Source: JBAWWY01 sp037144355
GTDB taxonomy: Bacteria > Bacillota > Clostridia > Peptostreptococcales > Anaerovoracaceae
Reading direction: 5' to 3'
NCBI GenBank assembly: GCA_037144355.1
Contig: JBAWWY010000011.1
Location: 1 to 39,571, forward strand
Length of the DNA stretch: 39,571 bases
The number at the start of each line of letters is the position of its first letter. Position 1 is the stretch's first letter. The notes under the pieces were generated by a model that was given only the letters and a program-made list of their open reading frames with translations, did not search any database and had not been told where the DNA came from. Below are positions 23,418 to 30,703 of this stretch, in pieces. A program made the translations under genes and the position numbers.

Positions 23418-24488
23418 ATGAAGATGAATAAAAAACTAGTTGGAATAATTGCCATAGTCATATTGTTGGGAATAGCTGCATTTGCAATAATCAACGGTCA
23501 GAATGCAACTAAAAGGGGAGCGATTGAAGCAACGACCTCCAAGGCCGTTATGAAAGTCATAGAAGGACAATACCAGGTTGCCTCGACTTTGTCTCCGGAA
23601 AAGAGCGCCACAATCAGCAGCAAGATATCTGGTAAAATAAATCAAATAAACGTGGAAAAAGGCAATATTGTAAAGACTGGGCAGTCACTGATAAAGATTG
23701 ACAGCACAGATGTCCTTTTAGCTCAAGGATCTGGAATCATGGCAAATGACAATATAGCAAAATACAAGCTGAGTTATGATCTGGCTAATCAGCAATATGA
23801 GAACAATAAATCGCTATACGAAAACGGTGCCATTTCAAAAGTTGCCTATGATCAGAGTAAAACTGCAATGGATCAGGCGAAGATCCAATATACTTCAGCT
23901 CAAAGCGCCCTTGGTGAGCAATTGGACAAAACTCAAATTATCTCCCCAATAGATGGAATAGTTGTCGCTATAAATGTGCAGCAGGGAGATTCGGTCACAG
24001 CTGGGTCACAGTTAATCAGTATCGTTAATGTGGACAACCTGCTAATCAAGGGAACAGTTCCAGAATCTATAATTGGGCAAATAAAGCAAGGGCAAGAAGT
24101 AAAAATAGCCGTTGATTCAATATACGGAACTGAATTCAAAGGGAAAGTAAGCTTTATAAGTCCAATTTCAGTCCCTGCAGGTCAGATATTTCCAATAGAA
24201 ATAACCTTGGAAAACAAGGATGGAGCTTTAAAAGCCGGAATGTCGGCGGAAGCAAATTTGCAAATTCAATCAACAGGTCAAGTTCTTGCAGTTCCAACCA
24301 GCAGCATTGTTGAAAAGGATGGGGCAACCTATGTCTTCCAAGTTGACGGCAACGTAGTCAAAATGGTACAAGTGAAAACAGGAATCAGCAACAGCAACGA
24401 AACTGCCATATTATCAGGAATTGATCAGAATGCAGAAATTGTAACAGTCAATGCCCAGATGCTAATGGATGGCGATACGATAAAATAG
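23418..24488 (+). CDS. RND-type membrane fusion protein (HlyD/AcrA family)
   Basis: A 356-residue adaptor with an N-terminal transmembrane segment (VGIIAIVILLGIAAFAII) and no lipobox cysteine. It has a lipoyl domain (SATISSKISGKINQI to IISPIDGIV) interrupted by a ~75-residue coiled-coil hairpin (YKLSYDLANQQYENNKSLYE, then SKTAMDQAKIQYTSAQSAL), then a beta-barrel and a C-terminal membrane-proximal domain. Such proteins usually work with RND pumps or MacB-type ABC transporters, but neither is present here; the gene follows the DHA2 exporter and the short adaptor after 10 bases. It may serve the same exporter, or a partner elsewhere. The terminator that follows closes the operon. Confidence 0.88.
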   Translation: MKMNKKLVGIIAIVILLGIAAFAIINGQNATKRGAIEATTSKAVMKVIEGQYQVASTLSPEKSATISSKISGKINQINVEKGNIVKTGQSLIKIDSTDVLLAQGSGIMANDNIAKYKLSYDLANQQYENNKSLYENGAISKVAYDQSKTAMDQAKIQYTSAQSALGEQLDKTQIISPIDGIVVAINVQQGDSVTAGSQLISIVNVDNLLIKGTVPESIIGQIKQGQEVKIAVDSIYGTEFKGKVSFISPISVPAGQIFPIEITLENKDGALKAGMSAEANLQIQSTGQVLAVPTSSIVEKDGATYVFQVDGNVVKMVQVKTGISNSNETAILSGIDQNAEIVTVNAQMLMDGDTIK

Positions 24489-24521
24489 AATCTTTCAGAA
24501 AATCAAATAATTATTTTTAAG

Positions 24522-24555
24522 AGAGCAGCCATTTTGATAGATGGCTGCTCTTTTA
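24522..24555 (+). terminator. Strong terminator closing the efflux operon
   Basis: A perfect 11-bp stem (24522-24532 with 24541-24551) with loop TTTGATAG, followed by TTTAT. Confidence 0.88.
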
Positions 24556-24573
24556 TTGCAAATGATTTCAAAT

Positions 24574-24636
24574 AAAAAAAAGACCCAGATCTTCGAAAAA
24601 AATCCAAAACGAATTTCATTCTAAAGAGGTGGGTCT
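24574..24636 (-). terminator. Long-loop terminator downstream of ychF
   Basis: On the minus strand AGACCCA (24630-24636) and TGGGTCT (24581-24587) form a 7-bp stem followed by a run of seven T (24574-24580). The enclosed 42 bases contain a smaller TTCG/CGAA pairing. The layout fits a terminator for the minus-strand lgt-ychF unit, with an unusually long apical part. Confidence 0.6.
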
Positions 24637-24653
24637 AAAATTATATTATGAAA

Positions 24654-25748
24654 TTAGACGTTGAATCTAAATAGGATAACGTCCCCGTCTTTTACAATGT
24701 ATTCCTTGCCTTCGGATTTAACCAAACCCTTTTCCTTGGCGGCAGCCATGGATCCACAGGAGATAAGGTCATTGTATGCAACTATTTCAGCTCTGATAAA
24801 GCCTCTTTCAAAGTCGGAATGAATCTTGCCCGCAGCCTGGGGAGCTTTGGAGCCTCTACTAATAGTCCAGGCTCTTACTTCTTGTGGGCCCGCGGTAAGG
24901 AAAGATATCAGGTCCAGGAGATGATAGCTGGCATGGATTAGTTTGTCAAGACCGGACTCGTCAAGCCCAAGATCATCGAAGAAGGCTTGTTTTTCATCAT
25001 CTTCAAGCTCTGCAATTTCAGCTTCCAGTTTTGCGCACATAACTACAACATCTGAGCCTTCTGCCTGGGCAAAGGATTTAACCTGTTCAACAAATTTGTT
25101 TCCAGCCCCGCCACCTACTGCATCGTCCTCAGAAACATTTGCGGCGTAGATTACCGGTTTGCTGGTCAGAAGATCCAAAGTTTCAACAAACTCTTTCTCT
25201 TCGGGGGTAAAGTCTAAAGTCCTTATAGTTCTACCATCATCAAGGGTTTCCTTGATTTTTAAGAGCACATCAAGTTCGCTTTGCAGGTTTTTTTCTGTTC
25301 TGACATTCTTTTGAGTTTTATGAATCCTTCTATCTACCACTTCCATGTCTGCAAGTATCAACTCAAGATTTATTGTGTCTATGTCTTTTAGCGGTCCTAT
25401 TTCTCCATCTACATGAACAACATTATCGTCTTCAAAGCACCTTACCACATGAATAATCGCCGAAACTTCCCTGATATGTGATAAAAACTTGTTTCCAAGA
25501 CCTTCGCCTTTGGATGCTCCTTTTACAAGCCCTGCAATGTCGTAAAATTCAATGGCCGTATAAATTACTTTTTTTGAATCATACATGTCTCTCAAGACTT
25601 GAAGCCTTTTATCTGGGACACTTACCACTCCAACATTTGGCTCTATTGTGCAAAAGGGGTAGTTCGAAGCTTCCGCCCCAGCTTTTGTAATTGCATTGAA
25701 CAAGGTGCTTTTTCCCACATTTGGGAGTCCTACTATTCCTAATTTCAT
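24654..25748 (-). CDS. ychF: YchF/OLA1-family GTPase/ATPase
   Basis: A 364-residue P-loop NTPase of the Obg-related YchF group, a ribosome-associated protein implicated in translation and oxidative-stress responses. G1 GLPNVGKST is at residues 7-15. FYDIAGLVKGASKGEGLGNKFLSHIRE contains G3. The protein has a coiled-coil insert (TEKNLQSELDVLLKIKETL) and a C-terminal TGS domain ending in VKDGDVILFRFNV. In this family a variant G4 motif makes ATP the usual substrate. The start is preceded by GGAGGAAATT on the minus strand, 15 bases after lgt, so the two form an operon. Confidence 0.96.
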   Translation of the reverse strand: MKLGIVGLPNVGKSTLFNAITKAGAEASNYPFCTIEPNVGVVSVPDKRLQVLRDMYDSKKVIYTAIEFYDIAGLVKGASKGEGLGNKFLSHIREVSAIIHVVRCFEDDNVVHVDGEIGPLKDIDTINLELILADMEVVDRRIHKTQKNVRTEKNLQSELDVLLKIKETLDDGRTIRTLDFTPEEKEFVETLDLLTSKPVIYAANVSEDDAVGGGAGNKFVEQVKSFAQAEGSDVVVMCAKLEAEIAELEDDEKQAFFDDLGLDESGLDKLIHASYHLLDLISFLTAGPQEVRAWTISRGSKAPQAAGKIHSDFERGFIRAEIVAYNDLISCGSMAAAKEKGLVKSEGKEYIVKDGDVILFRFNV

Positions 25749-25763
25749 AATTTCCTCCGTAAT

Positions 25764-26507
25764 TTAATTGTTTTCTTTGCTTTTCCTGTTTTTAAAATAA
25801 TATGCGACTGAAAATGTAATGACCACTATAACGCTTACCAGCTGTGCGATTTTAAAGTCACCCAGCATAAGGCTATCGGTTCTTAAACTTTCAACAAAGA
25901 ATCGTTCTATTGAATAAAGTATTCCATATAATAAAAATATTTGTCCCTCAAATTTGCGTTTCTTGTCAATATGGCTGAGAAGAAAGAACAAAAACAGACA
26001 CCAGATTGATTCATATAAAAAAGTTGGATGAACCATGACGCCATTCACATCTATAGCCCAAGGCAGATTTGTTGGAGATCCATATGCCTCCTGGTTGAAA
26101 TAATTCCCCCACCTGCCAATTGATTGGGCCAAAGCCACTGCAGGTACCGCCAAATCCAAACCATTCAAAGGTGAGACATTCCAACGCTTGAATAAAACAA
26201 CGGCAAAGATTATGCCGGCTATCAAACCACCATGTATGGCAAGTCCTCCAGCCCTTATATCCAGTATTTTATACAGGTCCCCATGATAATATCCCCAATT
26301 AGAAAAAACATAGTACAGACGAGCTCCAATGACTCCAGCGGGTATTACTACCAAGGCAAAGTCAAGAACCCTTTCTTTATTGATTCCATGAGCTTCTGCT
26401 CTTTTATACATTATTAGTATTGCAAGCACCATAGCTGATGAAATTATAACGCCATACCACATGATGGGATAGCCGAAAATATCAAATGCGATTGGGTTGG
26501 GTTTCAT
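25764..26507 (-). CDS. lgt: Prolipoprotein diacylglyceryl transferase
   Basis: Membrane enzyme that transfers diacylglycerol from phosphatidylglycerol to the lipobox cysteine of prolipoproteins, the first step of lipoprotein maturation. The 247-residue protein has about seven hydrophobic segments. Landmarks are the N-terminal GYPIMWYGVI, the AIHGGLIAGII region and the signature IGRWGNYFNQEAYG, as well as HPTFLYES and the C-terminal SLRTDSLMLGDFKIAQ. The start has AGGAGG on the minus strand. It lies divergent from the division cluster and upstream of ychF. Confidence 0.95.
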   Translation of the reverse strand: MKPNPIAFDIFGYPIMWYGVIISSAMVLAILIMYKRAEAHGINKERVLDFALVVIPAGVIGARLYYVFSNWGYYHGDLYKILDIRAGGLAIHGGLIAGIIFAVVLFKRWNVSPLNGLDLAVPAVALAQSIGRWGNYFNQEAYGSPTNLPWAIDVNGVMVHPTFLYESIWCLFLFFLLSHIDKKRKFEGQIFLLYGILYSIERFFVESLRTDSLMLGDFKIAQLVSVIVVITFSVAYYFKNRKSKENN

Positions 26508-26536
26508 ATTAGCCTCCTATGAATGGATAATACGAT

Positions 26537-26542
26537 ATTATA
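26537..26542 (-). promoter_or_regulatory. -10 element for lgt-ychF (minus strand)
   Basis: The minus strand reads TATAAT 30 bases upstream of the lgt start codon. No good -35 is visible at the usual spacing (TTGTGT is 22 bases away), so the call rests mainly on the consensus -10 and its position. Confidence 0.5.
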
Positions 26543-26583
26543 CCCTATTTTCAGGCATTTTTTTACACAATTTGAATATTTCT

Positions 26584-26597
26584 TTGATAATTATCAA
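26584..26597. promoter_or_regulatory. Perfect 14-bp palindrome in the lgt-mraZ divergent gap
   Basis: TTGATAATTATCAA is a perfect dyad located between the minus-strand lgt promoter and the mraZ start. It resembles half-sites of Fur-type boxes but lacks their central odd base and 7-1-7 layout, so the regulator is uncertain. A possible plus promoter (TTTACA 26562-26567, GATAAT 26586-26591, 18-base spacer) would overlap it. Confidence 0.4.
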
Positions 26598-26725
26598 TCA
26601 ATATTTAGAACCATAAAATCAAAGGGCACAATATGTTGGATTATAGTCTGTATAAGAGTATGCAAGTATGAAATAAGTAAATATATTTCCTCAAAATTCG
26701 TAAAAAAACTATAAATAATGTTGCG

Positions 26726-26751
26726 AAGTGGAGGCAAGTGGAGTATAGTGG
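26726..26751 (+). promoter_or_regulatory. Three MraZ-box repeats with 10-bp period
   Basis: AAGTGG at 26726-26731, AAGTGG at 26736-26741 and TAGTGG at 26746-26751 recur at exactly 10-base intervals. MraZ proteins bind clusters of short direct repeats (AAAGTG-type in Mollicutes, TGGG-type in E. coli) with one-helical-turn spacing ahead of their own operon. These lie 32-57 bases before the mraZ ATG, just after a possible -10 (TATAAA at 26710-26715). They are the likely autoregulatory site of the dcw cluster. Confidence 0.7.
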
Positions 26752-26782
26752 TGTTAATAAAAGCAAAGGTGGGCGGGTTTTA

Positions 26783-27214
26783 ATGTTTATTGGTGAGTAT
26801 CAACACACAATTGATATAAAAAGCAGAATCATTGTGCCATCGAAATTCCGCGAAGAACTAGGTTCTAGATTTGTGTTAACCAAAGGTTTGGACAATTGCC
26901 TATTTGTTTTTTCAATGGACGAATGGAATAAATTTGAAGATAAGTTAAAGAACCTTCCAGTTGCCAGCAAGGATGCCAGGGCATTTGTAAGGTATTTTTT
27001 TTCCGGCGCGGTTTTATGCGATACGGATAGACAAGGAAGATTGATCATTCCACAAAATCTCAGAGAGCATGCAAAGATTGACAAGGAAATTGTAATTATC
27101 GGAGTCCTTTCAAGAGTTGAAGTTTGGAGCAAAAGCGAGTGGGAAAACTACAACGAAGGTGCTGATCTTGGGTATGACGCCATTTCAGAAAAAATGGCTG
27201 AATTAGGTATTTAG
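26783..27214 (+). CDS. mraZ: Transcriptional regulator MraZ
   Basis: DNA-binding protein of the AbrB-like double-SpoVT fold that controls the dcw cluster. The start at 26783 is chosen because the family begins MFIGEYQHTIDIKSRIIVPSK, and this gives the usual 143 residues. A GTG at 26738 with GGAGG before it would add 15 residues and overlap the repeat boxes, and is considered unlikely. The two half-domains each carry the DxKSR/DRQGR turn: DIKSRIIVPSKFR near the N-terminus and DRQGRLIIPQNLR in the second half. It is first in the cluster; rsmH starts 11 bases after it. Confidence 0.93.
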   Translation: MFIGEYQHTIDIKSRIIVPSKFREELGSRFVLTKGLDNCLFVFSMDEWNKFEDKLKNLPVASKDARAFVRYFFSGAVLCDTDRQGRLIIPQNLREHAKIDKEIVIIGVLSRVEVWSKSEWENYNEGADLGYDAISEKMAELGI

Positions 27215-27224
27215 GAGATACAAA

Positions 27225-28160
27225 GTGGAATTTAAACATACGGCTGTCTTATACGACCAAGTTATCGACAATCTCAAAATAATTCCTGATGGAGTTTATG
27301 TAGATGGAACCTTGGGAGGGGGAGGCCATGCGGGCGGAATATGCCAGCAGCTTTCTGAAAATGGAACATTGGTAGGTATCGACAGGGACCAGGCAGCACT
27401 TGATGCGGCTTCCAATAATTTAAAAGATTACAAATGTAAAAAATATTTCCTTAAGGGAAATTACTCATCTATAAAAGACCTGCTAAAACAAGAAGATATC
27501 AAGCAAGTGAACGGAATAATACTTGACTTGGGAGTCTCCTCATTTCAGCTGGATAACAGCGCCAGAGGATTTTCATATATGAATGATGGTCCCTTGGATA
27601 TGAGAATGGACAGTGATTCGGATAGGAATGCCGACCAGATTGTTAATGAATATAGCGAGGACGAACTGAAAAATATAATAAGAGATTATGGCGAAGAAAA
27701 ATGGGCAAGTCGAATAGCAAGCTTCATTGTTAAAGCAAGAGCAAAAGGTCCAATAAGCACAACACATGAATTGGTTGAGATAATCAAGGCTGCGATTCCA
27801 GCGGGAGCAAGAAGAGAAGGGCCTCATCCAGCAAAGAGAACATTTCAGGCAATTAGAATAGAGGTAAACGATGAATTGAATCAACTGGAAAAAGCAGTTG
27901 ATGAAATGATAGATGTACTTTCCCCACAAGGCAGATTGTGCATCATTACTTTTCACTCTCTGGAAGATAGAATCGTTAAAGATCGGTTCAACAACAGAGC
28001 AAACCCATGTACGTGTCCAAAAGAATTCCCATTCTGCATATGCGGAAAAGTGGCCGATGTGAAGAAAATAAGCACGAAGCCAATCTTACCAACTGAAAAG
28101 GAAATTGATGAAAATCCCAGATCGAGAAGCGCAAAATTAAGAGTATTAGCTAAAATCTAG
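27225..28160 (+). CDS. rsmH: 16S rRNA (cytosine1402-N4)-methyltransferase RsmH
   Basis: S-adenosylmethionine-dependent enzyme that methylates N4 of C1402 in the ribosomal P site. It has 311 residues with the opening EFKHTAVLYDQVIDNL, the SAM motif DGTLGGGGHAGGI, LDLGVSSFQLDNSARGFSY, the DMRMD and the C-terminal RSRSAKLRVLAKI. The start is GTG; GGAGA, which overlaps the mraZ stop, is the ribosome-binding site. Conserved position directly after mraZ. Confidence 0.96.
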   Translation: MEFKHTAVLYDQVIDNLKIIPDGVYVDGTLGGGGHAGGICQQLSENGTLVGIDRDQAALDAASNNLKDYKCKKYFLKGNYSSIKDLLKQEDIKQVNGIILDLGVSSFQLDNSARGFSYMNDGPLDMRMDSDSDRNADQIVNEYSEDELKNIIRDYGEEKWASRIASFIVKARAKGPISTTHELVEIIKAAIPAGARREGPHPAKRTFQAIRIEVNDELNQLEKAVDEMIDVLSPQGRLCIITFHSLEDRIVKDRFNNRANPCTCPKEFPFCICGKVADVKKISTKPILPTEKEIDENPRSRSAKLRVLAKI

Positions 28161-28174
28161 AAGGAGAAAAATAA

Positions 28175-28615
28175 ATGCATACTGCAGAACAAAGATATTT
28201 AGAAAATGAAAATGAAGCAGGATTCATAAGACAAAATCGAAGGAATAAGGCACAGAAAGCTTTAAGCCAGGAGAAACCCAAGAGCGCTTTTACTCAAAAG
28301 GACAGAGCTAAACTTATAATGCTTTTACTTGTTATTGGGATTTTATGTGTTGCCGGTGTGGTAAGTACCGCATATGCGACACAGATAAAATATAATTTAA
28401 ATGAAATTTCCAAACAAAATCAAATAATACAGGGTGAAATCGACAATATAAATGTTATAATAGAGGGCGAAAATAATATTACTAAAATCGAAGACAAAGC
28501 TTTAAACCAACTTGGAATGGTTTATCCATCATATGACCAAATCGTCTATATATCTCAAAATAATGAAAAGATTAACAACTTTGCATCGGTATTAAGGGAG
28601 CAGGCGTATAATTGA
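28175..28615 (+). CDS. ftsL: FtsL-like septum protein
   Basis: A 146-residue bitopic protein: a basic cytoplasmic head (about 1-45), one transmembrane helix (LIMLLLVIGILCVAGVVSTAYA) and an extracellular coiled-coil segment (NEISKQNQIIQGEIDNINVIIEGENN) followed by a short tail. FtsL evolves fast, so the assignment rests on this layout plus its place between rsmH and the PBP gene, where ftsL normally sits. FtsL works with DivIC/FtsB and DivIB/FtsQ to recruit and activate the septal synthase. Ribosome-binding site AGAAGGAG. Confidence 0.78.
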   Translation: MHTAEQRYLENENEAGFIRQNRRNKAQKALSQEKPKSAFTQKDRAKLIMLLLVIGILCVAGVVSTAYATQIKYNLNEISKQNQIIQGEIDNINVIIEGENNITKIEDKALNQLGMVYPSYDQIVYISQNNEKINNFASVLREQAYN

Positions 28616-28670
28616 TAAAAGAGCCATTATAAAAAACCATTGAAAGGAACTTTCAATTAGGGGAGAAGAA

Positions 28671-30665
28671 ATGATTGCAGCATCAAAGAAAAATAAGAGC
28701 AGAATAATCCTTGTTTTCTTTTTTTTCTGCATTTTTATTTTAGCCATGACTTTTAGAATTGGCTGGATTCAAATTGTTGCAGAAGAAAAATACGCCAAGC
28801 TGGCTGTAGAACAGCAAACAAGAGACATGCCCATACCGGCAAAGAGGGGAATCATATACGACCGAAACAATAAGGAGCTGGCTGTAAGTGCGGTTTCTTA
28901 TTCTATTTGGGCTAGACCCCTTGATATAAAAGCCAGTACAAAAATGACTTCCCAGCAAATATCCGAAAAGCTTGCTTCAATTCTAACGGCCGATCAGGCA
29001 GGGATAAAAACTCAGCTCGATGATCCAGATAGAAGACTTATCAAAATCGCAAAAAATGCTACCAAAGAAAAGGCAGATCTTATTCGAAAGGAAAAACTTC
29101 CTGGGATTTCCATCATTGAAGATGTCAGGCGTTTTTATCCATTGGGGGACTTCGCTTCCCACGTACTTGGAAGCGTTACCGATGACAACCGAGGTATGGC
29201 GGGAATAGAACTCAAATATGATAGATTCCTAAGCGGGGTACCAGGCAGATCTATCAAAAACACTGATGTAACTGGGAAAAGTCTTACATATGGAACAGAA
29301 AAATATTTTCAAGCAGAAAATGGTTTAAATGTCACATTGACAATCGATGAGGTAATTCAGCATTATTTGGAAAAAGCATTAGTGCAAACGCAAAAGGATA
29401 CAAATGCAAACAGAGTCATGAGCATAGTAATGAACCCAAAAACTGGTGAAGTACTGGCTATGGGTGTTTACCCAAGCTTTAATCCCAATGACCCAAGAAC
29501 ACCGGAAGATCCAATCCAGGCCGAATATTTGAAGACATTGGACAACCAGGGCAAACAAGCTTATTGGAACAGCATGTGGAGAAATCCACTTGTGAGCGAT
29601 ACTTACGAGCCTGGTTCCACTTTCAAACTTATAACCACGTCTATTGCTCTTGAGGAGGGGCTCACCAATTTGAGTGAAACCTTTTATTGCTCCGGATATA
29701 AAAAAATTGGAAATACCATATTGAAGTGCTGGAGGTATTATAACCCTCATGGACTTCAAACATTAAGCCAGGCAGTTGGGAATTCATGCAACCCTGTGTT
29801 TATGGAACTTGGATTGAGAATGGGTAAGAAGACCTTGTATCAATATATTGATGCATTTGGCATAAGTGAAAAAACAGGCATTGATTTCCCTGGAGAAACT
29901 TCCGCAATATTGCAAGATTACGATTCTTTGGGAGATGTTGGCGTAGCAACCATTTCATATGGACAAGGAATATCTCTAACTCCAATAGAATTGATTACGG
30001 CCATATCGGCAGTTGGAAATGGCGGGAACCTAATGGAACCCAAACTAGTGAAAAATTTAAAAGACGATAGCGGCAATATTATACAAAGTTTTCCGCCCCA
30101 AATAGTGAGAAAAGTAATTTCAAAAGAAACATCTGATGAAATGAAAGGAATAATGGAAGACGAAGTTGTAACTGGTGGGGGATCTGCGGCGCAAATCCCT
30201 GGATATAGAATCGGTGGGAAAACCGGCACAGCGGATAAAGTGGTCAATGGAGTCTATGCAGCGGGAAAAGTATATTCATCATTTATTGCTTTGGCACCGA
30301 TTGATGATCCACAACTTGCCGTTTTAATGGTAGTTGATGAACCAAAGGGTGTATTTTTTGGAAGCGTAACTGCTGCTCCAGGGGTAAAGAGTATTCTTCA
30401 AAATACTTTGAGATATTTGAAAATCGCTCCTTCATACACTCCTGATGAAATCGCCAAGATAGAAAAAAACAATGTAACTATTCCAGAAATTGTAGGAATG
30501 AATTTTAGCAGCGCAAGAGCCAGCCTTTCAAGAGTAGGCCTGGGCTATACATTATGGCCGGAGGATGCTGTTCTTGATGGTTCAGATTTCGTTGTTGCGG
30601 ATCAATATCCCAAGGCAGGAGAAAAACTGCCAAAGGGACAAAGCGTGTATATATATAAAAAATAG
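28671..30665 (+). CDS. Class B penicillin-binding protein with PASTA domain (FtsI/PbpB/SpoVD type)
   Basis: Septal peptidoglycan transpeptidase of 664 residues. It has an N-terminal transmembrane anchor (IILVFFFFCIFILAMTF), a dimerisation domain with RGIIYDRNNKELAVS, and the catalytic motifs STFK (Ser316, Lys319), SCN (372-374) and KTG (517-519). One C-terminal PASTA domain spans about 600-664 (TIPEIVGMNFSSARASLSRVGL). All active-site motifs are intact. In B. subtilis two paralogues, pbpB and spoVD, sit here; only one copy is present in this cluster, so it may serve vegetative division, sporulation or both. FtsW, its likely glycosyltransferase partner, is encoded 3.8 kb downstream. Confidence 0.93.
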   Translation: MIAASKKNKSRIILVFFFFCIFILAMTFRIGWIQIVAEEKYAKLAVEQQTRDMPIPAKRGIIYDRNNKELAVSAVSYSIWARPLDIKASTKMTSQQISEKLASILTADQAGIKTQLDDPDRRLIKIAKNATKEKADLIRKEKLPGISIIEDVRRFYPLGDFASHVLGSVTDDNRGMAGIELKYDRFLSGVPGRSIKNTDVTGKSLTYGTEKYFQAENGLNVTLTIDEVIQHYLEKALVQTQKDTNANRVMSIVMNPKTGEVLAMGVYPSFNPNDPRTPEDPIQAEYLKTLDNQGKQAYWNSMWRNPLVSDTYEPGSTFKLITTSIALEEGLTNLSETFYCSGYKKIGNTILKCWRYYNPHGLQTLSQAVGNSCNPVFMELGLRMGKKTLYQYIDAFGISEKTGIDFPGETSAILQDYDSLGDVGVATISYGQGISLTPIELITAISAVGNGGNLMEPKLVKNLKDDSGNIIQSFPPQIVRKVISKETSDEMKGIMEDEVVTGGGSAAQIPGYRIGGKTGTADKVVNGVYAAGKVYSSFIALAPIDDPQLAVLMVVDEPKGVFFGSVTAAPGVKSILQNTLRYLKIAPSYTPDEIAKIEKNNVTIPEIVGMNFSSARASLSRVGLGYTLWPEDAVLDGSDFVVADQYPKAGEKLPKGQSVYIYKK

Positions 30666-30703
30666 TTTTCAACAAACAACCGAAAGGAGTTGACCAAGTC
30701 CAT

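Noticed and set aside
24574..24636. T-box riboswitch
   Set aside because: It lies downstream of ychF, not in a leader, and I see no specifier stem or T-box core sequence.
26738..26782. Upstream GTG start for mraZ
   Set aside because: It has a GGAGG nearby, but family members start at the MFIGEYQHTID methionine and the added codons coincide with the repeat boxes.
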